41,367 bases of DNA from Verrucomicrobiota bacterium (GTDB lineage: Bacteria; Verrucomicrobiota; Verrucomicrobiia; Verrucomicrobiales; Verrucomicrobiaceae). A program made the position numbers and the translations under genes. This document shows positions 34,288 through 41,367 of this stretch, in pieces. Each line of letters begins with the position of its first letter. Position 1 is the stretch's first letter. The notes under the pieces were generated by a model. It was not told where the DNA came from. It made no database searches and worked only from the letters and a program-made list of their open reading frames with translations. The stretch is taken from NCBI GenBank assembly GCA_009885695.1, contig VFKE01000044.1, forward strand, positions 1 through 41,367, given 5' to 3'.

Positions 34288-35202
34288 TCAGTGTTGCATA
34301 AATTCCACCAACTCACAGCCGGGCATGGGATGATGGTTCTCACAGCGCCAGACGAATACGGGCTGACCCCTGCCGAACGATTCCGGCTTGCCATTGAGAA
34401 TACGGGTATCACCGAGCATGTCTGCGCCGGGTCGCACGATCACCGAACGCGCTGCGACGCTGCCATTGAGCAGAGCACCGGGATGAAGCACCACACTGCC
34501 CTCACAAACGAAATCCCCCGTGACCTTGCCATGAACCACCAGTTCACCAGTGCGCACCTCTTGGAGGAACTGGACCTCACAATACGGCAGAACCTCGATG
34601 CGCCGCGCCCTGACCGTGCCTCCGATGATGTCGCTGGTTGTGTATCGGATTTCAGGAAGATGCGCGCGGTTTAATGTGCTGGTATCGTCCACCAGCTTCA
34701 GTGGACGGAGGCAGGCTGGGCAGCTGGGCGTGCCGGCATCACCCGCAGTGGCAAGGTTAAAAAAATATTCACGGTGCTGCGGTGGCAGCTCATTCAGGCG
34801 CAGCGCCATCAATGATGCGTCTAATAACTCAATTCCTGACTTTTCTCCGATTAAACGCGCGGTGGGAGTGAAGCCCGCTGGCGAGATGAACATTCCGTGA
34901 TTCTGGTGTCGAAGTTCGAGCTCCATCGCAAACTGTGTCAGGCATTCCCCTGAGGCCATCCACTGGTGCCAGCGGGTCAGTCGGACCAGGGTGCCCGCTT
35001 CTGCCGGGGCATCGCCTCGCGTGATGACGAAATCCGTTTGACCTTCGGCGCTCAGAATTGTTTTGCCCAGCTTTAAGCCGTAGGATGCGGACAGTGCGCG
35101 GGCCAGTTGAGTGATGCGTTTCCAGTCCAATCCGGCGATCAATTCGCCCGACCACCGGGGGGGTAAATTCTCGACCTTGGTGCTGGGGTCGGCTTCATTC
35201 AT
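34288..35202 (-). CDS. Degenerate Mrr-like nuclease fold fused to a bactofilin-like domain
   Basis: In this 304-residue protein, residues 27-140 follow the Mrr-type restriction endonuclease fold: WKRITQLARAL, QTDFVITRGD, GTLVRLTRWHQW, GMFISPAGFTPTARLIGEKSGIELLDA. The Asp (D57) remains, but the QxK motif reads R-L-T, so cleavage is unlikely. A zinc-ribbon-like CPAC (161-164) leads to a beta-helical polymer-forming region (DIIGGTVRARRIEV...VVHGKVTGDFVCEGSVVLHPGALLNGSVAARSVIV, roughly 191-268) resembling bactofilins, and the C-terminus has a second Cys pair (C287, C296). ATG 35202 is chosen. It diverges from metX with 116 bases between starts. Confidence 0.7.
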   Translation of the reverse strand: MNEADPSTKVENLPPRWSGELIAGLDWKRITQLARALSASYGLKLGKTILSAEGQTDFVITRGDAPAEAGTLVRLTRWHQWMASGECLTQFAMELELRHQNHGMFISPAGFTPTARLIGEKSGIELLDASLMALRLNELPPQHREYFFNLATAGDAGTPSCPACLRPLKLVDDTSTLNRAHLPEIRYTTSDIIGGTVRARRIEVLPYCEVQFLQEVRTGELVVHGKVTGDFVCEGSVVLHPGALLNGSVAARSVIVRPGADMLGDTRILNGKPESFGRGQPVFVWRCENHHPMPGCELVEFMQH

Positions 35203-35318
35203 GATGAAAGTGCAGGCGCAACAAACTATAGGGGAAGGGGGGGCCATATTCAACCCAGGGTGTGCTGCCCTTCGTTTTTCATTTGCCCCACGCCATTCCG
35301 CGAGGATGATGCGCACGC

Positions 35319-36527
35319 ATGTCCGCAAAATCCCAGGTCGAAACCCACGCGAAATTTGCCCGTATTGCGACACCGGGGCATCCCTTCAAGTTCGCGTCTG
35401 GCGCGAAGTTTGATGATCTCACCCTGGCCTATGAGACGCACGGCAGGCTGAATGCATCCAAGAGTAACGCCATTCTGTTGTTTCACGCACTTTCAGGCAG
35501 CCAGCATGTCGCCGGTCATTGCCGCAATGTCGCGGGAACGGACGAGCGCTGGACGGAGGACTGCCAGCAGGGCTGGTGGGAGCCCTTTATTGGTCCCGGC
35601 AAGGCGCTGGACACGAGCCGTTACTTCATCGTCTGCGCGAATTATCTCGGCGGTTGCTACGGCAGCAGCGGTCCGGCCTCAATCAATCCCAAGACCGGCG
35701 AGCCGTTCGGTGCGTCGTTCCCGCCGGTGCTCACGAGCGATGTCGTGCGCTCGCAAGCCATTCTTCTCGACCAGCTGGGCATCACGAAGCTTCATGCAGT
35801 CATGGGGGCTTCGATCGGCGGCATGATGACTTTGAATTTCGCGACGATGTTTCCCGAGCGGGTGAATCTGGTGGTGCCCATTGCCAGCGGTCTGCGCACC
35901 ACGGTGCTCACCAGGCTCCATGTTTTCGAGCAGGTCATGGCCATAGAAAACGATCCCCATTTCCGCGGTGGAGACTATTACGACGGTGCCGCACCGGAGT
36001 ATGGTCTGGTCCTGGCGCGGATGATCTCGCACAAGACTTTCGTGCATCTTGATGCCATCGAGCGCCGCGCCCGCGGCGATGTGATCCAGCGAGGCGACCA
36101 ACTGGCGTGGTTCAAACTGGGCCATAACGTCGAGAGTTACATGCTGCATCAGGGAAAAAAATTTGTGAGGCGTTTTGACGCCAACACCTACCTGCGCATT
36201 TGCAACATGTGGCTCCGCTTCGATCCCTTGCGGGATGCCAAGGTGCGAAGTTACGAGAAGCTCTTTGCCATCTCGAAGAAGCACAACCATCACTACCTCA
36301 TCTTTAGCATCGACTCCGACTTCTGTTTCTATCCCGAGGAACAGGCGGAGTATGTCCGGGCGCTGGAGAACTCGGGCGTGTCCGTGATGCACATCACGGT
36401 GCATTCCGAGAAAGGTCACGATTCCTTTCTGCTCGAACCCGAACTGTTCACGCCCCACCTCGCCTACACGCTCCGGCGTGGCACGACGGAGATGGAGGAT
36501 GGAGAAAGGAACGATCCGGGTTTGTAG
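35319..36527 (+). CDS. metX: Homoserine O-acetyltransferase (MetX family)
   Basis: MetX acylates homoserine to start methionine synthesis. The 402-residue alpha/beta hydrolase has the signature NYLGGCYGSSGPASINP and the nucleophile Ser165 in MGASIGGMM. It also has Asp334 in SDFCFYP and His367 in KGHDSFL, completing the catalytic triad. LAYETHGRLNASKSNAIL and LFHALSGSQHVAG are typical family segments. Whether the acyl donor is acetyl- or succinyl-CoA cannot be told safely by eye; the MetX name follows the sequence family. Confidence 0.94.
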   Translation: MSAKSQVETHAKFARIATPGHPFKFASGAKFDDLTLAYETHGRLNASKSNAILLFHALSGSQHVAGHCRNVAGTDERWTEDCQQGWWEPFIGPGKALDTSRYFIVCANYLGGCYGSSGPASINPKTGEPFGASFPPVLTSDVVRSQAILLDQLGITKLHAVMGASIGGMMTLNFATMFPERVNLVVPIASGLRTTVLTRLHVFEQVMAIENDPHFRGGDYYDGAAPEYGLVLARMISHKTFVHLDAIERRARGDVIQRGDQLAWFKLGHNVESYMLHQGKKFVRRFDANTYLRICNMWLRFDPLRDAKVRSYEKLFAISKKHNHHYLIFSIDSDFCFYPEEQAEYVRALENSGVSVMHITVHSEKGHDSFLLEPELFTPHLAYTLRRGTTEMEDGERNDPGL

Positions 36528-36578
36528 GGTGATACCAATTACCGTTTAAAATCAGCGTTACTGTGAACGGATGAAGGC

Positions 36579-36600
36579 GGTGGCGGATGTCCCATACGCC
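36579..36600 (-). repeat. Solo end of the GGTGGCGGATGTCCC element
   Basis: GGTGGCGGATGTCCCATACG and the two following bases match the right-hand terminal repeat of the element at 41165-41260 without mismatch over 22 bases. No second inverted end is visible nearby, so this is a lone or decayed copy. Confidence 0.7.
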
Positions 36601-36757
36601 TTCTGTTTTGAACCATTTCTTGGAGGGGCATGGATGACCCTTCCACTTTTTGTTTTACTGAATCTTGCTTCCAAGTGGTATGAGACGGTGGAGCCCGTTC
36701 ACTTTACGATTAGAGCGCGCTCACCCAGTGGATGAATGTGAGTTGCTTCGTAAACCC

Positions 36758-36785
36758 ATCCTGTTAATTTTGTTAATCCTGTCTA
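36758..36785. repeat. Dispersed GACAGGATTAACAAGATT repeat, copy 2
   Basis: ATCCTGTTAATTTTGTTAAT and the following CCTGTCT form the inverted, slightly diverged copy of the repeat at 21283-21310. Confidence 0.6.
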
Positions 36786-36905
36786 AACCCCGCTCATTGC
36801 GTTTTCCAGGGTTAAGCCAATCCAAGTTAAGGCCATCAATATTTCTCGCTTCATGCCTGGATTGATTTGGCAGAACGTTGTCGGGCGGGGTTCCCTGCGG
36901 TGACA

Positions 36906-39900
36906 TTATTTCGTCAGCCGAATCAGCAAATCCTTGCTGGCCACGCTCTCGCCGACCTTCGCGGCGACCTCCGCAACGGTCCCGTCGCAGGGGGCGGTGA
37001 CGCTGGCGAACATTTTCATGGCTTCGAGCACGAGGAGGGTGTCGCCCTCCTTGACCTTGTGACCGACGCTCACGGCAATGCTGGCAACCATGCCGGGCAT
37101 CGGGGCACCGACTTGCAGCGGGTCGGCGGGATCGGCCACGGCACGATGTTTTATGTCTTTGGCGAGTGACTTGTCCGCGACGGTGATGTGGCGCGGATAG
37201 CCATTGAGTTCGAAGACCGCAGTGCGCATGCCGTCCTTGTCGGGTTCGGTGAGATTGAGCCGGCGGACGAACACGGTTTTGCCGGCTTCGAGATCGATGC
37301 TGATCTCCTCCTTGTCGTGCAGTCCGTAGTAATACGCTGGCGTGGGCAATACGCTGACATCGCTGTGCGCCTGGCGGAAGGCGGCGAATTTCACGAAGAC
37401 ATCGGGATACATCAGGTAGCTCCAGACATCGTCATCGGTCGGTTTGCGCTTGAGCTTGCCTTCCAGTTCTTTGCGCACGTCGTCGAGTTTGACGGCTTTA
37501 GCGACTTCACCGGGGCGCTTGGTGATGGGCTTGCGTTTGCCGAGCACCACGCTGGCCACCGCGTTCCATTTCTTCCAGGAATGGTTGGCCTTGGCTTTGT
37601 CGAGTCCGTAGAACGGCTGACCGAGGCCGCCGGCCAGCATGTCGATCATGCTCTCGGGGAAGCCATCATTGGAGTTGAGATTGAGCACGTCGGCGGCCTT
37701 GATGCCGCGCGTGACGAGGAACATGGTCATATCGCCCACGACTTTGCTCGAGGGCGTGACTTTCACGATGTCGCCCAGCAGCGCGTTCACATCAGCATAG
37801 GCATGCGCGATCTCCGGCCAGCGGTTGCCGATGCCCATGCTTTCAGCCTGCTCCTTGAGATTGGTGTATTGCCCGCCCGGCATTTCGTGGAGATAAACCT
37901 CGGCGGTGCCGTAGGGTTCGCTGGTGTCGAATGGCTTGTAGAACTGGCGCACGGCGGCCCAGTAGTCGCTGAACTCCTGCAACGCGGCAGCGTCGATCTT
38001 GGTATCGCGCGGTGTGTTCTGCAAGGCGGCGACGACGCTGTTGAGATTGGGTTGCGAGGTGCTGCCGCTCATGCTGGAGATCGCGGCGTCGGCGACATCC
38101 ACGCCGGCTTCGGCGGCTTGCAAGATGCTGGCGGCATTCAGGCCGCTGGTGTCGTGCGTATGAAAGTGGATGGGGATGTCGATTTCTTCCTTGAGCGCCT
38201 TGACCAGTTTGCGGGCGGCGAAGGGACGGCAGAGGCCTGCCATGTCTTTGATGCAAAGCATGTGCGCGCCCATCTTCTGCAGTTCCTTTGCGAGACGGAC
38301 GTAGTAGCTCAGGGAATATTTGTCGCGCTTCTCATCAAGGATGTCGCCGGTGTAGCAGATGGTGCCTTCGCAGATGGAACTGGTCTCCTCGCGCACGGCA
38401 TCCATCGCGGGGGCGAGGTTAGGCAGGTAGTTGAGCGAGTCGAAAATGCGGAAGATGTCCATGCCGTTCTGCGCGGCATGTTTGATGAAGCCTTTGACAA
38501 CGTTGTCCGGGTAGTTCGAGTAGCCGACCGCGTTGGAGCCGCGGAAGAGCATCTGGAATAGAATGTTTGGCACTCGCGCGCGCAACTGGCGCAGGCGCTG
38601 CCAGGGGCACTCGCGCAGGAAGCGCATGGTGGTGTCGAAGGTCGCGCCGCCCCACATTTCGAGCGAGAACAGATTCGGCGTGCGATGGGCGACGGAGTCC
38701 GCCACGGCCAGCATGTCGAAGGTGCGGACGCGAGTGGCCAGAAGCGACTGGTGGGCATCGCGGAAGGTGGTGTCGGTGAGCAGGAGGCGCTTTTGTTTGG
38801 CAACCCATTCGCGACAGAACTTGTCGGGACCCATTCCAGTGAGCAGTTGCTTGGTGCCTGCGGGTGGAAATTCGCGGCGATCCCATTTGGGCGCGGGCGG
38901 CGCGGGGTAGGGCTTGCTCGTCTTGTGGGCTTTCGCGAAGGGATTGCCATTCACGATGGTGTCCGCGAGAAAAGTGAGAAGCTTGGTGGCGCGGTCCTGT
39001 CGCGCGGTGAACTTGAGCAGCTCGGGATTGTTGTCGATGAAGCGCGTGGTGGCCAGGCCTTTGCGGAAGTCCTCGTGGTGGAGGACATTCAAAAGGAAGG
39101 GGATGTTGGTCTTCACCCCGCGGATGCGAAACTCGCGCAGGCAGCGGTCCATGCGATCGAGCGCCTGATGATAAGTGTGGGCGAAGACGGTGACCTTCAC
39201 CAGCATCGAATCATAATAGGGTGTGATGACCGCATTGGTGGTGCCGAGCGCGCCGTCGAGCCGCACGCCAAAGCCGCCGGCGCTGCGGTAGGTGAGGATT
39301 TTTCCGAAGTCCGGTGTGAATCCGTTCTCCGGATCTTCGGTGGTGATGCGGCACTGCACGGCAAAGCCCGACTTCTCCACTTTGTTCTGCTGCGGCAGAG
39401 CCAGCGGCTCCTCATGCAGCATGTGTCCTTGCGCGATGAGAATCTGACTGCGCACGATGTCGATGCCGGTGATCTCCTCCGTGACAGTGTGTTCCACCTG
39501 GATGCGCGGGTTCATCTCGATGAAGAACCATTCGCCGTTATCAACGTCGACGAGGAATTCCACGGTGCCAGCATGAGTGTATCTGACTTCTCGCGCGATC
39601 TTCAACGCGGCTTCGCAGAGTCCGTCGATGATTTTCTGATCCACTCCGTAGCTCGGTGCCTGCTCGATCACCTTCTGATGGCGGCGCTGCACAGAGCAGT
39701 CGCGCTCGTGCAGGTGGAGAACGCTGCCGTGCTTGTCGCCCAGGATTTGCACTTCGATGTGCTTGGCCTTGCCAACGAATTTTTCCAGGAAGACCGCGCC
39801 GTTGCCGAACGCGCGCTGGGCCTCGGTCTGCGCTTCATCGAGGAGCTTTTCCAAATCCTTGGCCTCTCGCACGACGCGCATCCCACGGCCGCCGCCGCCA

Positions 39901-40421
39901 AAGGCTGCTTTGATGATAAGCGGGAAGCCGATCTTCTTCGCGACAGCGAGTGCCTCTTTGCGGTCGCTCACCGGTTCGTCGGTGCCTTCGAGAATCGGCA
40001 CGCGGAGCTTGCGCGCCACTTCGCGCGCAGCGGTCTTGTCGCCCATCATGTTGAGGATTCGCGAATCGGGACCGATAAAGATAATGCCGGCGTCGGCGCA
40101 GGCCTTGGCGAACTGGGGGTTCTCTGAAAGGAAGCCGTAGCCTGGGTGAATGGCGTCCACGCCTTTTTCTTTGGCGAGCTGAACGATGCCTTCGAAGTCG
40201 AGATAAGCGCCGACCGGACCTTTCTCCTTGTTGAGTTCGTAGGCTTCGTCGGCCTTGAAGCGGTGCGGGCAGAAGCGGTCTTCCTGGGCGTAGATGGCGA
40301 CGGTGCGGATGCCGAGTTCTGTGGCGGCGCGCATCACGCGGATGGCGATTTCGCTCCGGTTGGCGACCATCAGTTTTTTGATCGGCCGGATGGAGTGGGA
40401 GATTGTATTAGCAACGGGCAT
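36906..40421 (-). CDS. pyc: Pyruvate carboxylase
   Basis: This biotin enzyme makes oxaloacetate from pyruvate and bicarbonate with ATP to refill the TCA cycle. It is a single-chain 1171-residue protein. The biotin carboxylase domain (about 1-460) starts IRPIKKLMVANRSEIAIRV and has KAAFGGGGRGMRVV and EMNPRIQVEHTVTEEI. The carboxyltransferase domain follows (TTFRDAHQSLLATR, SLEMWGGATFD, HFHTHDTSG). The C-terminal biotin carrier domain has Lys1136 in LEAMKMFAS. ATG 40421 fits the family; the frame remains open upstream to 40706 without similarity. It diverges from upp. Confidence 0.97.
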   Translation of the reverse strand: MPVANTISHSIRPIKKLMVANRSEIAIRVMRAATELGIRTVAIYAQEDRFCPHRFKADEAYELNKEKGPVGAYLDFEGIVQLAKEKGVDAIHPGYGFLSENPQFAKACADAGIIFIGPDSRILNMMGDKTAAREVARKLRVPILEGTDEPVSDRKEALAVAKKIGFPLIIKAAFGGGGRGMRVVREAKDLEKLLDEAQTEAQRAFGNGAVFLEKFVGKAKHIEVQILGDKHGSVLHLHERDCSVQRRHQKVIEQAPSYGVDQKIIDGLCEAALKIAREVRYTHAGTVEFLVDVDNGEWFFIEMNPRIQVEHTVTEEITGIDIVRSQILIAQGHMLHEEPLALPQQNKVEKSGFAVQCRITTEDPENGFTPDFGKILTYRSAGGFGVRLDGALGTTNAVITPYYDSMLVKVTVFAHTYHQALDRMDRCLREFRIRGVKTNIPFLLNVLHHEDFRKGLATTRFIDNNPELLKFTARQDRATKLLTFLADTIVNGNPFAKAHKTSKPYPAPPAPKWDRREFPPAGTKQLLTGMGPDKFCREWVAKQKRLLLTDTTFRDAHQSLLATRVRTFDMLAVADSVAHRTPNLFSLEMWGGATFDTTMRFLRECPWQRLRQLRARVPNILFQMLFRGSNAVGYSNYPDNVVKGFIKHAAQNGMDIFRIFDSLNYLPNLAPAMDAVREETSSICEGTICYTGDILDEKRDKYSLSYYVRLAKELQKMGAHMLCIKDMAGLCRPFAARKLVKALKEEIDIPIHFHTHDTSGLNAASILQAAEAGVDVADAAISSMSGSTSQPNLNSVVAALQNTPRDTKIDAAALQEFSDYWAAVRQFYKPFDTSEPYGTAEVYLHEMPGGQYTNLKEQAESMGIGNRWPEIAHAYADVNALLGDIVKVTPSSKVVGDMTMFLVTRGIKAADVLNLNSNDGFPESMIDMLAGGLGQPFYGLDKAKANHSWKKWNAVASVVLGKRKPITKRPGEVAKAVKLDDVRKELEGKLKRKPTDDDVWSYLMYPDVFVKFAAFRQAHSDVSVLPTPAYYYGLHDKEEISIDLEAGKTVFVRRLNLTEPDKDGMRTAVFELNGYPRHITVADKSLAKDIKHRAVADPADPLQVGAPMPGMVASIAVSVGHKVKEGDTLLVLEAMKMFASVTAPCDGTVAEVAAKVGESVASKDLLIRLTK

Positions 40422-40539
40422 GATTGGTAAAGCGCCGGGCGCAGGCGCGAAGGTGCGCGGACGACGGCGTTTTGCAAGCAATTCGGGTGCCAGTATGATC
40501 CACATTTGCGCGATGGGGTTTGCGGCCGCATGGTGCGCC

Positions 40540-41157
40540 ATGTCGCTGCACGTCCTGACCCATCCTCTGGCCCACTCGGTGCTCACGGAATTGCGCGATG
40601 AGCGCACTCCGCCACGGCGGTTTCGCCGACTGTGCAACGAGATCACGGCGTTTCTCGTCATCGAAGCCACCCGGACGCTGCCGACCAGACCGCGCACGGT
40701 GCGCACACCGATTCAGGAATGCGTTGGCGTGGAGATCGCTGCGCCGACGCTGGTGGTTCCCGTGTTGCGGGCCGGTCTGGGCATGGTGGAACCGGTGCTG
40801 GATATGCTGCCCGATGCGCAAGTCGCGCACGTCGGCATCCAGCGTGATGAGAAGAGCGCGCAGCCCATGCCTTACTATACGAAAATTCCTCCGCTGGGTG
40901 ATCAGCGTATTTTTATTGTAGATCCCATTCTCGCCACCGGCGGCACATTGGCCCATGCGGTGCAGTCTTTGAAAGATCGCGGCGGCAAGCATTTCACCGT
41001 GCTGGCCATTGTTGCCGCGCCCGAGGGCGTGAAGTTCATGGAAGAACATCATCCTGATGTCATGATTTTCACTGCTGCGCTAGATGAGCGGCTCAACGAT
41101 AAGAAATACATCGTGCCGGGGCTGGGTGATTTTGGGGATCGGTTAATGGGGACGTGA
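40540..41157 (+). CDS. upp: Uracil phosphoribosyltransferase
   Basis: Upp makes UMP from uracil and PRPP in pyrimidine salvage. From the ATG at 40540 it is 205 residues starting MSLHVLTHPLAHSVLTELRDE. Visible motifs are VPVLRAGLGMVEPVLDMLPDA (substrate site), HVGIQRDE, and the PRPP loop FIVDPILATGGTLAHAV. The C-terminal ERLNDKKYIVPGLGDFGDR is the uracil-binding end. An open frame upstream to 40294 has no family similarity. It diverges from pyc with about 120 bases between starts. Confidence 0.96.
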   Translation: MSLHVLTHPLAHSVLTELRDERTPPRRFRRLCNEITAFLVIEATRTLPTRPRTVRTPIQECVGVEIAAPTLVVPVLRAGLGMVEPVLDMLPDAQVAHVGIQRDEKSAQPMPYYTKIPPLGDQRIFIVDPILATGGTLAHAVQSLKDRGGKHFTVLAIVAAPEGVKFMEEHHPDVMIFTAALDERLNDKKYIVPGLGDFGDRLMGT

Positions 41158-41164
41158 TATGAGG

Positions 41165-41260
41165 AGTGGTCGCGGGTGTCCCACACGCGAAATCATAATT
41201 CCATTGCAGGCAAAGGCTGCGCAAATAGCTTCCGTGGCGTATGGGACATCCGCCACCACT
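41165..41260. repeat. 96-base inverted-repeat element (MITE-like)
   Basis: The left end AGTGGTCGCGGGTGTCCCAC and the complement of the right end, AGTGGTGGCGGATGTCCCAT, align over about 28 bases with a few mismatches. The interior (CATAATTCCATTGCAGGCAA and on) has no reading frame. It starts seven bases after the upp stop codon. A solo end lies at 36579-36600. Confidence 0.75.
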
Positions 41261-41261
41261 G

Positions 41262-41318
41262 CTAGTGTTCTGTCGCAGAAATGTCTAGACAATAGATATT
41301 TTCCTGCCATGGTCCGGC
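41262..41318 (+). mobile_element. Probable left end of an IS630-like element (partial)
   Basis: Directly after the 96-base element comes CTAGTGTTCTGTCGCAGAAATG and an AT-rich leader before a transposase-like start. IS630/Tc1-mariner elements insert at TA, often in CTAG, and a TA lies at 41263-41264. The right end is outside the window, so this is inference. Confidence 0.35.
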
Positions 41319-41367
41319 ATGAATCTAAAAACCACTGGCGTCACCCTGTCGAGCGAACAGCGGAAAC
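41319..41367 (+). CDS. Start of a transposase-like protein (partial, cut by window end)
   Basis: The ATG at 41319 opens a frame reading MNLKTTGVTLSSEQRK and running off the end of the window. The TLSSEQRK pattern is reminiscent of the N-terminal helix before the helix-turn-helix domain of IS630-type transposases. Only 16 residues are available, so the family is a guess. Confidence 0.35.
   Translation, partial: MNLKTTGVTLSSEQRK

Larger units (their letters stand above)
36528..36905. other. 378-base intergenic region between metX and pyc
   Basis: No gene is supported here. The region holds a solo copy of the terminal sequence of the inverted-repeat element found at 41165-41260 (36579-36600) and an AACAGGATT-type repeat (36758-36785). 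The rest has no recognisable signal. The two flanking genes converge, so transcription must end here or run through. Confidence 0.6.

Noticed and set aside
37188-38561. 457-codon plus-strand open frame across the pyc gene
   Set aside because: It is antisense to the well-conserved pyruvate carboxylase and reads as composition-driven sequence (repeated AVGDVHAGF-type runs) with no family motif.

Overview
The window looks like a chromosomal segment of a Verrucomicrobiota-type bacterium (inference from gene content, not from a database search). The pointers are a Tat-exported sugar phosphate isomerase/epimerase, a secreted beta-propeller protein beginning with the DDWPRFRGPNG signature, a sulfatase-derived fusion protein, a single-anchor sdhCAB operon, GC-rich coding sequence with few clear Shine-Dalgarno sites, and many TTG/GTG starts. 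Most genes are housekeeping genes in short operons on both strands. The intergenic spaces are unusually rich in small inverted-repeat elements.

Layout. 1-116 is the 3' end of a group II intron (domains V and VI). 271-5000: exported isomerase/epimerase, glmS with an overlapping small secreted protein, and a GNAT protein. 5031-7144: hpt-moaD coupled on the minus strand, divergent from pdxH-marC. 7145-8214: a tRNA-Asn(GUU) flanked by two copies of a palindromic repeat and a decayed helix-turn-helix fragment. 8215-11782: dfrA, an MBL-fold hydrolase, 5-formyl-THF cyclo-ligase, apaG and thiD. 11950-13301: a catalytically degenerate S41-like protein coupled to an IF-1-like OB-fold protein. 13250-16836: sdhCAB. 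16947-18865: a lipoprotein and a beta-propeller protein. 18871-19290: a block of inverted repeats. 19288-22307: a BrnT/BrnA-like toxin-antitoxin pair, a VanZ-like protein and ligA. 22354-25884: a VOC/glyoxalase protein, divergent from xylB, a DUF374 acyltransferase and folD. 25908-27053: two unknown proteins. 27301-30382: murI, converging with an N-acetylmuramoyl-L-alanine amidase, a LysM lipoprotein and a sulfatase-SGNH fusion. 30490-34188: a 1232-residue TerB-like/ABCG-type transporter. 34288-36527: a degenerate Mrr-like/bactofilin-like fusion and metX. 36906-41157: pyruvate carboxylase and upp. The window ends in another inverted-repeat element and the probable start of an IS630-like transposase gene.

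The genes cover folate and one-carbon metabolism (dfrA, 5-formyl-THF cyclo-ligase, folD), cofactors (pdxH, thiD, moaD), purine and pyrimidine salvage (hpt, upp), cell-wall precursor supply and turnover (glmS, murI, amidase, LysM protein), and central carbon metabolism (sdhCAB, pyruvate carboxylase, xylB).

The most unusual observations are: (i) a family of 126-170 bp palindromic elements, two copies of which supply the stop codons of neighbouring genes; (ii) several gene products with a recognisable enzyme fold whose key catalytic residues are gone (S41-like protein, Mrr-like domain); (iii) fusions such as the sulfatase N-terminus on an SGNH hydrolase and the Mrr-like fold on a bactofilin-like domain; and (iv) an IF-1-like second OB-fold protein. 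I do not see a CRISPR array, prophage or multi-gene defence island.
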